Positions 25,044-36,203 of a DNA stretch of 64,000 bases are shown here, in pieces. The stretch spans positions 62,001-126,000 of the forward strand of contig NZ_JACOGD010000004.1 of the NCBI RefSeq assembly GCF_014284235.1, in the 5' to 3' direction. This DNA is from Cognatundibacterium curvum (GTDB taxonomy: Bacteria; Pseudomonadota; Gammaproteobacteria; Burkholderiales; Burkholderiaceae_D). The translations under genes and the position numbers were made by a program. The notes under the pieces are model-generated. The model saw only the letters and a program-made list of their open reading frames with translations. It did not search any database and was not told where the DNA came from. How positions within the stretch are numbered: position 1 is the first letter of the stretch; each line of letters starts with the position of its first letter.

Positions 25044-27908
25044 ATGTCCGATCAAAAACCAGCAAAAGCTGCCAATAAATATCCTGTCAATATGACAGAA
25101 ACACCTTTCCCTATGCGTGGCGATCTGGCCAAACGCGAACCGAAATGGGTCAAGGAATGGCAGGATAAAAAAATCTACGAACGCGTGCGTGCCGCATCGG
25201 CTGGGCGTCCTAAGTTCATTCTGCATGACGGTCCACCGTATGCGAATGGCGATATCCATATCGGCCATGCAGTCAATAAAATCCTCAAGGACATGATCAT
25301 CAAAGCGCGCAGCATGGCTGGCTTTGATGCGCCTTATGTGCCGGGCTGGGATTGCCATGGCATGCCTATCGAAATCCAGATCGAAAAACTGCATGGCAAA
25401 AATCTGCCTGTGAATGAAGTGCAGTCCAAAGCGCGCGCTTATGCCGAAGAGCAGATCGCACGTCAGAAAGCCGACTTCATCCGTCTGGGTGTATTGGGCG
25501 AATGGGATAATCCTTACAAGACCATGAACTTCAGCAATGAAGCGGACGAAATCCGCGCGCTGGGTCAGCTGCTCGATAAGGGCTATGTTTATCGCGGTCT
25601 GAAACCGGTGAACTGGTGTTTTGACTGCGGCTCTGCGCTGGCCGAAGCCGAAGTTGAATACGAAAACAAACGTGATCCGTCTATCGACGTTGGGTTCCCG
25701 TTTGCCGAGCATGACAAACTGGCGCAAGCCTTTAAGCTGGACAAACTGCCGCACGACCAGGGTTACTGCGTGATCTGGACCACCACACCGTGGACCATTC
25801 CATCCAATCAGGCTTTGAACATGCACCCGGAAATCAGTTACGCGCTGGTGGAAACGGTACGTGAGGGCGCGCCGCTGTTGCTGATCCTGGCGCAGGAACT
25901 GGTGGAATCCAGCCTCGCGAAATATGAACTCGAAGGCAAAGTCATCGCTACCTGTAGCGGTGCTGATCTGGCGGAAATCCGCTTCAAACATCCGCTGTCT
26001 TCGCTGCATGAAGGCTATGACCGTTATTCGCCAGTCTATCTGGGCGATTATGTGACGCTGGACAGCGGTACCGGTGTAGTGCACTCGGCACCCGCTTACG
26101 GTATCGAGGATTTCCAGTCCTGCAAAGCGCACGGCATGAAAGATGACGAGATCATCGCGCCTGTCATGGGTGATGGCCGCTACGCGTCCAGCCTGCCTTT
26201 CTTTGCTGGCATGACCATCTGGGAAGCCTCCAAGCCTATCTGCGATAAATTGCGCGAAGCCGGTGCGCTGTTCTCGCTGAAAATGTTTGACCACAGCTAT
26301 ATGCACTGCTGGCGTCATAAAACACCGATCATTTATCGCGCCACCTCGCAATGGTTCGCGAGTATGGATAACACACCGAAAGACGGTGGCGCTTCATTGC
26401 GTGAAACTGCGCTCAAGGCCATCGACGAAACCGCATTCTTCCCAAGCTGGGGTAAGGCGCGCCTGCATGGCATGATCGCGAATCGTCCGGACTGGACCCT
26501 GTCGCGTCAGCGTCAGTGGGGCGTGCCTATGGCATTCTTCCTGCATAAAGAAACTGGTCAGTTACATCCACGCACACCGGAATTGCTGGAGCAAATCGCT
26601 CAGCGCGTAGAAAAAGAAGGCATCGAAGCCTGGCAACATATAGAAGTCGCTGATCTGCTGGGCGATGAAGCTGACATGTATGTGAAAAACCGCGATACGC
26701 TGGATGTGTGGTTCGATTCCGGTACGACGCATTTCACGGTATTGCGCGGCTCGCACAAGGCGCAGTCTGCCTATCCGGCCGATTTGTATCTGGAAGGTTC
26801 AGACCAGCATCGCGGCTGGTTCCACTCTTCCCTGCTGACCGCCTCTATGCTGGATGGCCACGCACCTTACAAAGCCTTGCTCACACATGGTTTCGTGGTG
26901 GATGGCGAAGGCAAAAAAATGTCCAAGTCCAAGGGCAATGTGGTGGCGCCGCAAAAAATCTCCGATACGCTGGGTGCAGACATCCTGCGTCTGTGGGTGG
27001 CATCGACCGATTATTCCGGTGAATTGTCGATCTCCGATGAAATCCTGAAACGGGTCACCGAAGCCTATCGCCGTATCCGCAACACCCTGCGCTTCCTGCT
27101 TGCGAACACTTCTGATTTTGACTTCAGCAAAGATGCCGTGCCGGTCGACGCCATGCTGGATATAGACCGCTATGCGATCGCTGATATGGCACGCCTGCAG
27201 CAAGACATCCTGGCGCATTATGAGCGTTTTGAATTCCATCCTGTGATCGCCAAGCTGCAGTCTTACTGCTCTGAAGATCTGGGTGGCTTCTACCTGGATA
27301 TTCTGAAAGACCGCTTGTACACCAGCGGCGTCAACTCAGCAGCACGCCGCTCTGCGCAAACGGCCATCTGGCACATCACCCAGGCGCTGTTGCGTCTGAT
27401 GGCGCCTACGCTGTCGTTTACAGCCGAAGAAGCCTGGCAGTTCTTTGCGACCGCAGAGGCCTATCAGGACAGTAGCGAAACCATCTTTACCCAGACTTAT
27501 TATCAGTTGCCAGCGGTAGCAGGCGCAGAAGAATTGCAGGCTCGCTTTGCCAGCTTGCGTACGGTACGTGCCGATGTGACCAAGCAGCTGGAAGAAGTGC
27601 GGGTCGCTGGTGGTATCGGTTCTTCATTGCAGGCTGAGGTCGTGATCAAAGCCAGTGGTGATAAGTTTGCCGTGCTGAACAGCTTTGCAGATGATTTGAA
27701 ATTTACCCTGATTACCTCTGCAGCCAGCGTAGAACAAGTCGCCAGCGAAGCGGAAGAAACCGTAGTAGTCACGCCTTCTAAGTATGAAAAATGCGAGCGC
27801 TGCTGGCACTATCGTGCAGACGTAGGTTCGCATGCTGAGCATCCTGGTCTGTGCGGACGTTGCCACAGCAATTTGTTTGGCAGTGGTGAATCGCGCCGCT
27901 TTGCCTAA
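25044..27908 (+). CDS. ileS: Isoleucyl-tRNA synthetase
   Basis: The protein has 954 residues, typical for bacterial IleRS. It charges tRNA-Ile and edits Val. Visible: HIGH-type motif [15 protein letters not shown] with the preceding PPYANG, the editing-domain sequence [12 protein letters not shown], the KMSKS loop [11 protein letters not shown] and a C-terminal zinc finger [12 protein letters not shown]...[10 protein letters not shown] with four Cys. It lies between ribF and lspA as in many beta- and gamma-proteobacteria. Confidence 0.98.
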   Translation: MSDQKPAKAANKYPVNMTETPFPMRGDLAKREPKWVKEWQDKKIYERVRAASAGRPKFILHDGPPYANGDIHIGHAVNKILKDMIIKARSMAGFDAPYVPGWDCHGMPIEIQIEKLHGKNLPVNEVQSKARAYAEEQIARQKADFIRLGVLGEWDNPYKTMNFSNEADEIRALGQLLDKGYVYRGLKPVNWCFDCGSALAEAEVEYENKRDPSIDVGFPFAEHDKLAQAFKLDKLPHDQGYCVIWTTTPWTIPSNQALNMHPEISYALVETVREGAPLLLILAQELVESSLAKYELEGKVIATCSGADLAEIRFKHPLSSLHEGYDRYSPVYLGDYVTLDSGTGVVHSAPAYGIEDFQSCKAHGMKDDEIIAPVMGDGRYASSLPFFAGMTIWEASKPICDKLREAGALFSLKMFDHSYMHCWRHKTPIIYRATSQWFASMDNTPKDGGASLRETALKAIDETAFFPSWGKARLHGMIANRPDWTLSRQRQWGVPMAFFLHKETGQLHPRTPELLEQIAQRVEKEGIEAWQHIEVADLLGDEADMYVKNRDTLDVWFDSGTTHFTVLRGSHKAQSAYPADLYLEGSDQHRGWFHSSLLTASMLDGHAPYKALLTHGFVVDGEGKKMSKSKGNVVAPQKISDTLGADILRLWVASTDYSGELSISDEILKRVTEAYRRIRNTLRFLLANTSDFDFSKDAVPVDAMLDIDRYAIADMARLQQDILAHYERFEFHPVIAKLQSYCSEDLGGFYLDILKDRLYTSGVNSAARRSAQTAIWHITQALLRLMAPTLSFTAEEAWQFFATAEAYQDSSETIFTQTYYQLPAVAGAEELQARFASLRTVRADVTKQLEEVRVAGGIGSSLQAEVVIKASGDKFAVLNSFADDLKFTLITSAASVEQVASEAEETVVVTPSKYEKCERCWHYRADVGSHAEHPGLCGRCHSNLFGSGESRRFA

Positions 27909-27921
27909 AACGCGTTAAGCT

Positions 27922-27946
27922 GGGTGTCGTCGCTCAGACGACACTC
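27922..27946 (+). other. Strong hairpin between ileS and lspA
   Basis: GTGTCGTC (27924-27931) pairs perfectly with GACGACAC (27937-27944) around GCTCA; two more pairs extend it. No T run follows, so it may reduce or stabilise the transcript rather than end it. Confidence 0.5.
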
Positions 27947-28031
27947 AGCCGCATACGCTGTATTGAACCTCGTTTTCAGCACACGTTCAGTCTTCCCCTG
28001 ACCAGTTAACAGTTAATGGACTCCATCTTTC

Positions 28032-28550
28032 ATGGCAAGTAAAAAATCTCCTAAACCTGTAGTGCGCAGCTCCAGCTCCGGTAATAGCCTGATCCCCTGG
28101 CTGGGACTGGCGACCATCATCATTCTGCTCGATCAGGTTAGCAAGATCACGATCACCAGACTGTTCGCTTATGCGGAAACACTGGCAGTGACTTCTTTCT
28201 TCAATCTGACACTGGTGTATAACAAGGGCGCGGCATTCAGCTTCCTGGCACAGGAATCCGGCTGGCAACGCTATTTCTTCACAGCGCTGGGTCTGATTGC
28301 TTCGGCTTACATCATTTACTTAATGCGCCAGCATTCGACCCAAAAATTGTTTTGCACGGCGCTGGCACTGATTATGGGCGGCGCGCTGGGCAATGTGATT
28401 GATCGTCTGCTGTATGGTCATGTGATAGATTTTCTGGATTTCCATTATCTGGAAACCTATCATTTCCCGGCCTTCAATCTGGCTGACAGCGCAATTTGTC
28501 TGGGTGCTGCTTTATTTATTCTGGACGAATTGCGTCGGGTAAAAAAATAA
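28032..28550 (+). CDS. lspA: Lipoprotein signal peptidase (signal peptidase II)
   Basis: The protein has 172 residues. It is an inner-membrane aspartyl protease that cuts prolipoproteins before the lipidated Cys. Four membrane segments are visible. The two catalytic aspartates lie in [18 protein letters not shown] and [11 protein letters not shown], and [16 protein letters not shown] is typical. The N-terminal Ser/Lys-rich head of about 28 residues is longer than in E. coli. It follows ileS and precedes coaBC by nine bases. Confidence 0.96.
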   Translation: MASKKSPKPVVRSSSSGNSLIPWLGLATIIILLDQVSKITITRLFAYAETLAVTSFFNLTLVYNKGAAFSFLAQESGWQRYFFTALGLIASAYIIYLMRQHSTQKLFCTALALIMGGALGNVIDRLLYGHVIDFLDFHYLETYHFPAFNLADSAICLGAALFILDELRRVKK

Positions 28551-28559
28551 GGAGTTGCT

Positions 28560-29762
28560 ATGCGTCTGGCTGGTAAAAAAATCGTACTCGGGCTGACCGG
28601 TGGTATCGCCTGCTACAAAGTCGCCGAACTGACCCGTGCACTCGGCAAAGCAGGCGCACAGGTGCAGGTCGTGATGACACAGGCTGCCTGCCAGTTCATC
28701 ACGCCAGTGACGATGCAAGCCCTGTCTGGCAATACCGTTTTCACCGATCAATGGGATGCGCGCATAGGAAATAATATGCCGCATATTGATCTGACCCGCG
28801 ATGCTGATGCTATCGTGATTGCGCCTTGCAGTACCGATTTCCTGTTCAAGCTTGCGCACGGTGCCTGCGACGATCTGTTATCCACATTGTGTATAGCCCG
28901 TCCGGCCCACATCCCCTTGCTGGTGGCACCGGCGATGAATGTGGAAATGTGGCAAAACCCTGCAACCCAAAGAAACGTCGCGCTGTGCCGCAAGGATGGC
29001 ATACACATCATGGGGCCTGCGGCAGGTGAGCAAGCCTGTGGTGAGACCGGTATGGGTCGTATGCTGGAACCAGATCAGTTGCTGACCGAAATTATTGCCT
29101 CCTTCCAGACTAAATCCCTGGCCGGTCAGCATCTGCTGATCACCGCCGGACCTACGTTTGAGCCCATCGATCCGGTACGCGGCATCACCAATCTGTCTTC
29201 AGGAAAAATGGGCTATGCGATTGCTCAGGCAGCCTGGGAAGCTGGTGCGCTGGTCACCCTGATTTCCGGCCCGACTGCCCTGGCCACACCTCACGGCGTG
29301 AAACGGGTGCAGGTACAAACCGCACAGCAAATGCATGATGCGGTGATGGCGGCGCTGAAGCAGCAAACCCAGCAAGCCTTTATCGCGGTCGCCGCGGTCG
29401 CCGACTGGCGGGTCGCCAATGCGAGCACACAAAAGCTCAAAAAAACTGGCGAGCACGATACGCCGGTACTGCAATTTGCGCAGAATCCCGATATTCTCGC
29501 CACCGTTGCCGCGCTGCCGGATGCGCCCTACTGTGTCGGCTTTGCGGCAGAATCTGAAAATTTACTGGAATATGCGGCCGCCAAACGGATTAGAAAAAAT
29601 ATTCCTCTGCTGGTCGGGAATATAGGACACCAGACTTTCGGTCAGGATGACAATGAACTGGTCTTATTCGATGCCCAAGGTACAACCCAGCTGCCACGCG
29701 CAGATAAACAAACATTGGCCATTGCGCTGATACAGGAACTGGCAAAACGCCTGAGCGCCTGA
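28560..29762 (+). CDS. coaBC: Phosphopantothenoylcysteine decarboxylase / synthetase
   Basis: The protein has 400 residues. It makes 4'-phosphopantothenoylcysteine and decarboxylates it in coenzyme A synthesis. The N-terminal flavoprotein half shows LGLTGGIACYKVAELTR, DLTRDADAIVIAPCSTD and VAPAMNVEMW (the PAMN substrate motif); the C-terminal synthetase half has ITAGPTFEPIDPVRGITN and LSSGKMGYAIA. AAGGAG precedes the ATG. It is cotranscribed with lspA. Confidence 0.97.
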   Translation: MRLAGKKIVLGLTGGIACYKVAELTRALGKAGAQVQVVMTQAACQFITPVTMQALSGNTVFTDQWDARIGNNMPHIDLTRDADAIVIAPCSTDFLFKLAHGACDDLLSTLCIARPAHIPLLVAPAMNVEMWQNPATQRNVALCRKDGIHIMGPAAGEQACGETGMGRMLEPDQLLTEIIASFQTKSLAGQHLLITAGPTFEPIDPVRGITNLSSGKMGYAIAQAAWEAGALVTLISGPTALATPHGVKRVQVQTAQQMHDAVMAALKQQTQQAFIAVAAVADWRVANASTQKLKKTGEHDTPVLQFAQNPDILATVAALPDAPYCVGFAAESENLLEYAAAKRIRKNIPLLVGNIGHQTFGQDDNELVLFDAQGTTQLPRADKQTLAIALIQELAKRLSA

Positions 29763-29834
29763 TGTTACGGCGGTACGGGCATAGTCCGGTACCGTCTCTG
29801 TTCATTCAATGAGAAATAACCAAGATAGCTTACG

Positions 29835-30284
29835 ATGAAAAATGTTGCCCTGAAAATCCTCGATGCCCGTATGAAGGATAACTTACCAAGCTACGGTACC
29901 CCTGGCAGCGCTGGTCTCGACCTGCGTGCCTGTATTGATGCGCCAATAACCATACAAGCAGGCGAAACCGTATTGATCCCTACCGGCTTAGCCATCCACA
30001 TCGCCGATCCTGGCTATGCCGCGATGATCTTACCGCGCAGCGGGATGGGACATAAGCACGGTATCGTACTGGGGAATCTGGTGGGTCTGATTGACTCCGA
30101 TTATCAGGGACAATTAATGGTCTCGACCTGGAATCGCGGACAAAGCGCATTCACGCTCAATCCTATGGAGCGCCTGGCTCAACTGATCATCGTACCGGTG
30201 GTACAAGTAGGCTTTGAAATCGTGGAAGAATTCGGCGACAGCGAGCGTGGTGAAGGCGGCTTCGGCAGCACAGGTAAGCACTAA
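29835..30284 (+). CDS. dut: dUTP diphosphatase
   Basis: The protein has 149 residues and hydrolyses dUTP to dUMP, keeping uracil out of DNA. The five dUTPase motifs are present: [26 protein letters not shown] (motif 2), [11 protein letters not shown] (with the catalytic Asp), [11 protein letters not shown] and the flexible C-terminal arm GEGGFGSTG. It follows coaBC, a conserved pair. A GCCCGC/GCGGGC hairpin (30293-30311) follows but has no T run. Confidence 0.97.
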   Translation: MKNVALKILDARMKDNLPSYGTPGSAGLDLRACIDAPITIQAGETVLIPTGLAIHIADPGYAAMILPRSGMGHKHGIVLGNLVGLIDSDYQGQLMVSTWNRGQSAFTLNPMERLAQLIIVPVVQVGFEIVEEFGDSERGEGGFGSTGKH

Positions 30285-30292
30285 ACAGCAAA

Positions 30293-30311
30293 GCCCGCAT
30301 GTTTTGCGGGC
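30293..30311 (+). terminator. Weak terminator-like hairpin after dut
   Basis: GCCCGC pairs with GCGGGC around ATGTTTT; no T run follows. Confidence 0.4.
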
Positions 30312-30359
30312 GCACACGGTTTGCGGCTGATTGTCCCCTTTACGCATTAAAGGTCTTCA

Positions 30360-31025
30360 ATGAGATATGTGTTCGTTATATTTATTTTGCTGTGCTTAAC
30401 TGCCTGCGACACGATGCGAGCCCGGGTAGCTGACTTCGATCTTGATGGAACGCTGCGCATACAAACTCCCTCTGCTGAGATCATCGAGAGCAAACCGCTT
30501 TCAAAATCTTTAAAAAATCCGCAAAAACTATCGCCTTACTCCGACTTGGTTTACGATGGCCCTTTGTTGCGCGCGGATTTCAGTGTCAACTCTGATTTTT
30601 TGCGCTTCAGTCTTAACAATAAATCAAACGGACAAGTAAAGTTTCGCTTTGATGAGGCAGAGCTCGTTAGTCCGTTCCAAACCAGTGGAAGTAAATTGTC
30701 CGTATATAGTTCTGTCATTGCTGGCAACGCAGGCAATGCAGTGAGCTCAGACCCTGTCGTTAAAGGGCGGACAAAAATGGCGCCCGTATTAGTCCTGGAT
30801 GCCCATCAAACAAGTACGATTGCCATGTCGCCCGATTATTCCGGTGTTTTCCCAAGTAAGAAGATCTTTAATATCAGGCTGGATGAGAATGAACTTTACT
30901 ACCTAGATAATTCGCTAACACCCAATCTTGAGCTGCGAATTCCTATCGAATATGCAGGGAAGCGCGAAATATTAGTTTTAAGCTTTTCACCGACGGCAAT
31001 CAACGCCCGCCTGTCCTATCGCTAA
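30360..31025 (+). CDS. Hypothetical lipoprotein
   Basis: The protein has 221 residues. A short signal peptide ends in LTAC, a lipobox with the Cys at residue 16, so it is probably anchored to the inner or outer membrane. The mature part has a Ser/Lys-rich stretch, then beta-strand-like segments (LLRADFSVNSDFLRFSLNNKS, VKFRFDEAELVSPFQTSG), suggesting an all-beta domain. I do not recognise the family. It lies downstream of dut and ends before a strong terminator. Confidence 0.75.
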   Translation: MRYVFVIFILLCLTACDTMRARVADFDLDGTLRIQTPSAEIIESKPLSKSLKNPQKLSPYSDLVYDGPLLRADFSVNSDFLRFSLNNKSNGQVKFRFDEAELVSPFQTSGSKLSVYSSVIAGNAGNAVSSDPVVKGRTKMAPVLVLDAHQTSTIAMSPDYSGVFPSKKIFNIRLDENELYYLDNSLTPNLELRIPIEYAGKREILVLSFSPTAINARLSYR

Positions 31026-31140
31026 TCCAGTCACGCCTGAGGCACACACACTTCCTCAGAGCACTTACACTGAGCTCTTGCGGCACAATGCAAGGTGCAA
31101 TGAAGCGCAGATTCATCCCTGCTGCACAAACGGTTGAACA

Positions 31141-31172
31141 AAAAAAAGCCAGATTTTGCATCTGGCTTTTTT
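31141..31172. terminator. Bidirectional terminator
   Basis: AAAAAAAGCCAGA (31141-31153) pairs with TCTGGCTTTTTT (31161-31172). It lies between the convergent lipoprotein gene and the small minus-strand gene. Confidence 0.9.
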
Positions 31173-31173
31173 C

Positions 31174-31452
31174 TTACCTCTTTACTTTTTTACTTCTGCC
31201 GGCGGACTCGCGCAGGATGGTGTAGTTCCACTCATCTTCATGGATGCCGTTACCGGTATCCACGCTGACCAGAAAACTATCGTCTTCGCCTTTCACCCTG
31301 CGCCCGGTAGCAACGTGCTTTTTACTCACATCACGCCGGTCATACACATCGACTTCGACATTATTACCATCCAAAGCAGCCGCTGACAGCACGGAGTCTA
31401 TTGTTTTTGTCGTGTATTCCAGCACATAAAGTGGTGGTTTCGGTATGCCCAT
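31174..31452 (-). CDS. Small hypothetical protein upstream of clpSA terminator
   Basis: The protein has 92 residues from ATG 31452, preferred because GGAGCGG lies just upstream; an ATG at 31464 adds four residues. The sequence reads MGIPKPPLYVLEYTTKTIDS, then a charged central part and a basic C-terminus (RSKKVKR). No domain is recognised. It follows clpA on the same strand with a gap of 77 bases and may be read through from it. Confidence 0.65.
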   Translation of the reverse strand: MGIPKPPLYVLEYTTKTIDSVLSAAALDGNNVEVDVYDRRDVSKKHVATGRRVKGEDDSFLVSVDTGNGIHEDEWNYTILRESAGRSKKVKR

Positions 31453-31529
31453 CGTCCGCTCCATTTCTTTTTTTCTTTACCCAGACTTTGCAGTCTAGTG
31501 CTTATCCGCGCCGAAACAAGAACAAAAAT

Positions 31530-33830
31530 TTATTCAACTTCGACTGCTTCCTGGGACGCCTCCGGTGGCGTGGCATCACCCTCAGAGAATTCCAGCTTGA
31601 TCTGATCCTTATCATCCAGATCGACAACGACCCGGCCACCGCTGACCAGACGCCCAAACAACAATTCGTCCGCCAGGGCTTTACGGATCATATCCTGAAT
31701 CAGGCGCGCCATAGGACGCGCTCCCATCAACGGATCAAAGCCTTTTTTGCCCAGGAACTTACGCAAGCCATCAGTAAAGCTGGCTTCCACTTTTTTCTCG
31801 TGCAATTGCTCTTCCAGCTGCATGAGGAATTTATCGACCACGCGCAGGATAATTTCTTCATCCAGGGCACGGAAGCTGATAATGGAATCCAGGCGATTAC
31901 GGAATTCAGGCGTAAACATACGCTTGATATCCGCCATCTCGTCACCCGCTTCGCGGCTGTCGTTAAAGCCGATAGAACGCTTCTGCAGGCTTTCAGCACC
32001 GGCATTGGTCGTCATGATAATGATCACGTTGCGGAAATCTGCTTTGCGGCCATTATTGTCGGTCAGCGTGCCATGATCCATCACCTGCAACAGGATGTTG
32101 AACACATCGGGATGGGCTTTTTCTATCTCATCCAGCAGCAAAACAGCATGCGGCTTTTTGGTAATCGCTTCTGTCAGCAATCCGCCCTGATCGAATCCTA
32201 CATAACCAGGCGGCGCACCGATCAGACGACTGACCGCATGACGCTCCATGTATTCGGACATATCGAAGCGTATCAGCTCTATACCCAACGTAAACGCAAG
32301 TTGTTTGGCAACCTCGGTTTTACCCACGCCGGTAGGACCGGAGAACAGGAAAGCACCAATCGGCTTATCAGTTTTACCCAAACCGGCACGTGCCATTTTG
32401 ATACTGGAAGCCAGCGCTTCAATTGCCGGGTCCTGACCAAACACCACGTTTTTCAAATCGCGGTCTATGGTCTGTAACTTAGCACGATCATCCTGGTTCA
32501 CAGTCTGTGGCGGAATCCGCGCTATTTTCGCGATGATGTCTTCGATATCCGCCTTACCTATGGTCTTTTTCTGCTTAGACTTAGGCAGCACACGCTGCGC
32601 AGCACCTGCCTCATCAATCACGTCGATTGCCTTGTCCGGCAGATGGCGGTCATTGATAAAGCGTGCAGACAACTCAGCGGCTGTAGTCAGTGCAGAGGCC
32701 GAGTATTTAACGTTGTGATGTTCTTCAAACTTAGATTTCAAGCCACGCAGAATCTGCACAGTTTGCTCTACCGTAGGCTCATTCACATCAATTTTCTGGA
32801 AGCGACGTGACAAGGCATGGTCTTTTTCAAACACACCACGATACTCGGTATATGTGGTCGCGCCGATACATTTGAGCTGACCGCTGGACAAAGCTGGCTT
32901 GAGCAAATTAGACGCATCAAGCGTACCGCCGGAAGCAGAGCCAGCGCCGATAATCGTGTGGATTTCGTCGATGAACAGTATGCCATTCGGTGTTTCTTTT
33001 AACTGCTTGAGCACACCCTTCAGGCGCAACTCAAAGTCACCGCGATACTTGGTACCGGCCAGCAAGGCCCCCATATCGAGCGAATAGACGACAGCGTTCT
33101 GCAAAATCTCCGGCACATCACTTTGCGTGATACGCAATGCCAGACCTTCAGCGATCGCGGTTTTACCTACGCCTGCTTCACCCACCAGTAAAGGATTATT
33201 TTTGCGGCGACGGCACAGTATCTGGATCACACGCTCCACTTCACTGTCACGGCCTATCAGCGGATCGATTTTGCCTTCGGCCGCATGACGATTCAGATTT
33301 TGTGTGAACTGATCAAGTGGATTTTCTTTGGCCTGCGCATCTGCCTGCCCCTCTTCACCACCTTCATGGGATTTCTGTGGTTCAGCCGGACTGTCTTTAC
33401 GTACTCCATGCGAAATAAAGTTGACCACATCCAGTCGCGTCACTCCTTGCTGATGCAAGTAATACACGGCATGGGAGTCTTTTTCACCAAAAATCGCGAC
33501 CAGTACATTGGCGCCATTGACTTCTTTCTTACCATTCGACGAGGATTGCACGTGCATAATCGCGCGCTGTATCACACGCTGAAAGCCCAGCGTAGGCTGG
33601 GTATCGACCTCATTGCTACCTGGTACTGTAGGCGTGTTATCGGTGATGAAATTGGTCAGCGTTTTGCGTAAATCGTCGATATTCACGGCGCAGGCACGCA
33701 TGACTTCAGCAGCCGATGGGTTGTCCAGCAAGGCCAACAGCAGATGCTCGACCGTGATGAACTCATACCGTGCCTGCCGCGCCTCTACAAAGGCCATATG
33801 CAAACTGACTTCTAATTCTTGCGCAATCAT
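31530..33830 (-). CDS. clpA: ATP-dependent Clp protease ATP-binding subunit ClpA
   Basis: The protein has 766 residues, normal for ClpA. It unfolds substrates and feeds them to ClpP. The ATG at 33830 ([14 protein letters not shown]) has GGAGGA five bases upstream and overlaps the clpS stop by four bases, so the longer frame from 33848 is not used. Two AAA+ modules are visible, with Walker A motifs GEAGVGKTA and GPTGVGKTE and Walker B elements such as LFIDEIHT and [10 protein letters not shown]. The N-domain (about 1-140) docks ClpS. The C-terminus has an acidic tail. Confidence 0.97.
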   Translation of the reverse strand: MIAQELEVSLHMAFVEARQARYEFITVEHLLLALLDNPSAAEVMRACAVNIDDLRKTLTNFITDNTPTVPGSNEVDTQPTLGFQRVIQRAIMHVQSSSNGKKEVNGANVLVAIFGEKDSHAVYYLHQQGVTRLDVVNFISHGVRKDSPAEPQKSHEGGEEGQADAQAKENPLDQFTQNLNRHAAEGKIDPLIGRDSEVERVIQILCRRRKNNPLLVGEAGVGKTAIAEGLALRITQSDVPEILQNAVVYSLDMGALLAGTKYRGDFELRLKGVLKQLKETPNGILFIDEIHTIIGAGSASGGTLDASNLLKPALSSGQLKCIGATTYTEYRGVFEKDHALSRRFQKIDVNEPTVEQTVQILRGLKSKFEEHHNVKYSASALTTAAELSARFINDRHLPDKAIDVIDEAGAAQRVLPKSKQKKTIGKADIEDIIAKIARIPPQTVNQDDRAKLQTIDRDLKNVVFGQDPAIEALASSIKMARAGLGKTDKPIGAFLFSGPTGVGKTEVAKQLAFTLGIELIRFDMSEYMERHAVSRLIGAPPGYVGFDQGGLLTEAITKKPHAVLLLDEIEKAHPDVFNILLQVMDHGTLTDNNGRKADFRNVIIIMTTNAGAESLQKRSIGFNDSREAGDEMADIKRMFTPEFRNRLDSIISFRALDEEIILRVVDKFLMQLEEQLHEKKVEASFTDGLRKFLGKKGFDPLMGARPMARLIQDMIRKALADELLFGRLVSGGRVVVDLDDKDQIKLEFSEGDATPPEASQEAVEVE

Positions 33831-34135
33831 ACTTCCTCCATCACACATTGCAGGGGATGCCCTGCCTTACGAGCGTGCGTCAAAACGAGTTCCACCTTGG
33901 TCAGCGCAATATCCTTAGAATAAACGCCACAAATCCCTTTTCCATCGCGGTGGACTTTGAGCATGATCTGCATCGCAGTTTCCCGGTCCTTATTAAAGTA
34001 TTCCTGAACAATAGCCACTACAAACTCCATAGGAGTGTAGTCATCATTCAACAATATCACCTGGTACATAGAGGGCGGCTTGAGCTGTTGTGCCTGTCGC
34101 TCCAATATCGTACTGTTATCATGCTTATTTCCCAT
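33827..34135 (-). CDS. clpS: ClpS adaptor of the Clp protease
   Basis: The protein has 102 residues. It brings N-degron substrates to ClpA. The core [24 protein letters not shown], with the Asn-Asp pair that binds the substrate N-terminus, and [11 protein letters not shown] followed by [18 protein letters not shown] are diagnostic. It overlaps clpA by four bases (ATGA), giving coupled translation. It is divergent from the cold-shock gene. Confidence 0.97.
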   Translation of the reverse strand: MGNKHDNSTILERQAQQLKPPSMYQVILLNDDYTPMEFVVAIVQEYFNKDRETAMQIMLKVHRDGKGICGVYSKDIALTKVELVLTHARKAGHPLQCVMEEV

Positions 34136-34528
34136 ACGTCTATTCTAGTACGTTGATTCAATCTCGATGCAAATAATAAACGAGTATATCGCGCTTATTT
34201 CAACGCTGATCAAATGTTACCTGCTTTCTGAGCTTTTCACAGATGGTGATCAAATCCCAGAGATCAAGCTCAGCTTAATGAATGTTTTTCGATAAAAATC
34301 CACAGTCAGCTGAGCGTTTTACAGACAAATTAAATTAAAAATACAACAATACAACATCCTCCTTAAAAGTTTCTTGACTTTAGTTTTTTTCCGCCAAGAA
34401 TGACAATTGTTGGCAACATTAGTTATATTTAGTCAACATGAAGTGGGCAAGTTTAGGGAGGGCTGACATTCCGTCAGGTTTCTTGCTTTTACGGCTCGTG
34501 TGATTAGTTTCTATTTGAAAGATGCATT
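34136..34528. promoter_or_regulatory. clpS-cspA divergent region with cold-shock leader
   Basis: 393 bases without a gene. For the cold-shock gene a likely promoter is ATGACA (34400-34405), 18 bases, TATATT (34424-34429), which would give a leader of about 90 bases. The leader contains a small CTGAC/GTCAG hairpin near 34462-34480. Long leaders of this kind act as RNA thermosensors in csp genes; the effect here is inference. The clpS promoter should lie between 34136 and 34300. Confidence 0.55.
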
Positions 34529-34732
34529 ATGGCAACAGGTACCGTCAAGTGGTTCAATGATTCCAAAGGCTTCGGCTTTATCACTCCGGACGACGGTGGT
34601 GAGGATTTGTTCGCCCACTTTTCCGCAATCCAAATGAACGGCTTCAAGACACTGAAAGAAGGTCAAAAAGTAACGTTCGAAGTCACGCAAGGCCCTAAAG
34701 GCAAGCAAGCTTCTAACATTCAAAATCCTTAA
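34529..34732 (+). CDS. Cold-shock protein, CspA family
   Basis: The protein has 67 residues, the standard size, and binds single-stranded RNA and DNA. The two RNA-binding motifs KGFGFITP and DLFAHFSAI are present, after the start [12 protein letters not shown]. It has its own leader and a strong terminator. The family has many paralogues, so no individual name is given. Confidence 0.96.
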   Translation: MATGTVKWFNDSKGFGFITPDDGGEDLFAHFSAIQMNGFKTLKEGQKVTFEVTQGPKGKQASNIQNP

Positions 34733-34751
34733 TCTCTGATTAAGATTTTTT

Positions 34752-34780
34752 AAAAAACCCCGCTTTGCGGGGTTTTTTTT
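34752..34780 (+). terminator. Rho-independent terminator of csp gene
   Basis: AAAAAACCCCGC pairs with GCGGGGTTTTTTTT around TTT, just after the stop codon. Confidence 0.95.
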
Positions 34781-34844
34781 ATTCCAGACTACAGCAAACC
34801 ATCTGCAATCCGTTTTTTTAACTGAGAAACACTGATACAGAACG

Positions 34845-36203
34845 ATGAAGCTCAGGCACAAATTCATACTGTTGGCCATCATTCCACTGCTGCTCTCACT
34901 GGCGGGCATGGCAGTCACTGTGTTGTATCACGCCACTGCGTTAGCGAAACAGCAAAGACAAACGGTGGAGCAGGCTTATATGCACAGTAAAGAAGCCGAA
35001 CTAAACCATTACGTGAATTTAGGAAGAGCGGCGATACGCCAGCTCTACGACAGCAATGCACCCCATGCTCAGGACGACGCCAAGCGCATCCTGAAGACAT
35101 TGGAATTCGGGAAAGACGGTTACTTTTACATCTACGATATGCAAGGCCGGAATCTGATGCACCCCAGGCAGCCAGAGCTGGTTGGGCAGAATCTATGGGA
35201 TCTGGCTGATTCTGATGGTAATTACACCATACGCAATCTGATTAGCGCCGCCAAGCAAGGTGGCGGACCTGTACGCTACTTGTGGAAAAAGCCTTCTACA
35301 GATCAGATGGTGCCCAAACTGGGCTATGTGATTCCTTTAGAAAAATGGGGATGGATGCTGGGCACAGGCATCTACCTTGATGATGTGGAAGACGCGCTAC
35401 ATAACATTGATGTGCAGGTTGAAAAAAATATCCATACCACCTTGCTTGCTATCGCGGCAATCGCACTGTTTTTTTCCATACTGGCTGCCTTATTTGGCCT
35501 GGCTATCAACATCAATGAATCAAGGGTAGCGGAGGCCAAACTGAAAGTGCTGGCGCACAGCGTAGTACGCTCCCAGGAAGACGAACGTGCGCGCTTGTCA
35601 CGTGACTTACATGATGGCTTGAGTCAATTGCTGGTGTCGACTAAATTACAGGTCGAGTCAGGCATCGCCAAAATCAAGACAGGCTCCAGCGCAGGCCAGA
35701 CCGCCGAAGTCTCACTCGAACGGGCGGTCAGCCAGCTGAACGAGGCATTGAGCGAAGTCAGGCGTATCTCCCACGATCTGCGCCCGGCTTTACTCGATGA
35801 TCTGGGACTGATTGCGGCATTTGAACATCTGTGTGAGGAGTTCGAAAATGCGACAGGGCTGCCTGTGCACTGCCACTTCAGCGGTGATATGCAGAACTTA
35901 TCGGAGATCAGCAATACCAGTCTGTTCCGGGTTGCGCAGGAAGCACTGACTAACATACACAAACACGCACAAAAAGTTAATTCTGTTGAAATGGAATTGA
36001 CAGCTGATAAACATTATGTAAGGCTTAAAATTGCCGATAATGGCAACGGGTTTGATTTGCAAGGCATCACCAACCACCCCAAACGCGGCATAGGCATCAG
36101 CAATATGCGCGAGCGTCTGGCAACCGTTGGCGGACACCTCAGCATAGAGTCAGATACAACGGGAACACGCGTCATTGCTCAGATACCGAATGGAGATTTT
36201 TAA
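34845..36203 (+). CDS. Sensor histidine kinase (sCache, HisKA_3)
   Basis: The protein has 452 residues. Two membrane segments (about 8-27 and 197-221) enclose a periplasmic Cache-type sensor (about 30-190) with the family motif GKDGYFYIYDMQGRNLMHP and GWMLGTGIYLDDV. The HisKA_3 box SQEDERARLSRDLHDGLSQ has the phospho-accepting His256; the HATPase domain follows with N-box FRVAQEALTNIHKHA, IADNGNGFD and GIGISNMRERL. Such sensors respond to small organic acids or other ligands. It overlaps the response regulator gene by one base (TAATG). Confidence 0.93.
   Translation: MKLRHKFILLAIIPLLLSLAGMAVTVLYHATALAKQQRQTVEQAYMHSKEAELNHYVNLGRAAIRQLYDSNAPHAQDDAKRILKTLEFGKDGYFYIYDMQGRNLMHPRQPELVGQNLWDLADSDGNYTIRNLISAAKQGGGPVRYLWKKPSTDQMVPKLGYVIPLEKWGWMLGTGIYLDDVEDALHNIDVQVEKNIHTTLLAIAAIALFFSILAALFGLAININESRVAEAKLKVLAHSVVRSQEDERARLSRDLHDGLSQLLVSTKLQVESGIAKIKTGSSAGQTAEVSLERAVSQLNEALSEVRRISHDLRPALLDDLGLIAAFEHLCEEFENATGLPVHCHFSGDMQNLSEISNTSLFRVAQEALTNIHKHAQKVNSVEMELTADKHYVRLKIADNGNGFDLQGITNHPKRGIGISNMRERLATVGGHLSIESDTTGTRVIAQIPNGDF

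Noticed and set aside
25020-26351. Long minus-strand frame opposite ileS (443 codons)
   Set aside because: It is fully antisense to a certain gene, with no ribosome-binding site or recognisable domain.
31401-32477. Plus-strand frame opposite clpA (358 codons)
   Set aside because: Antisense to clpA, no start signal and no domain.
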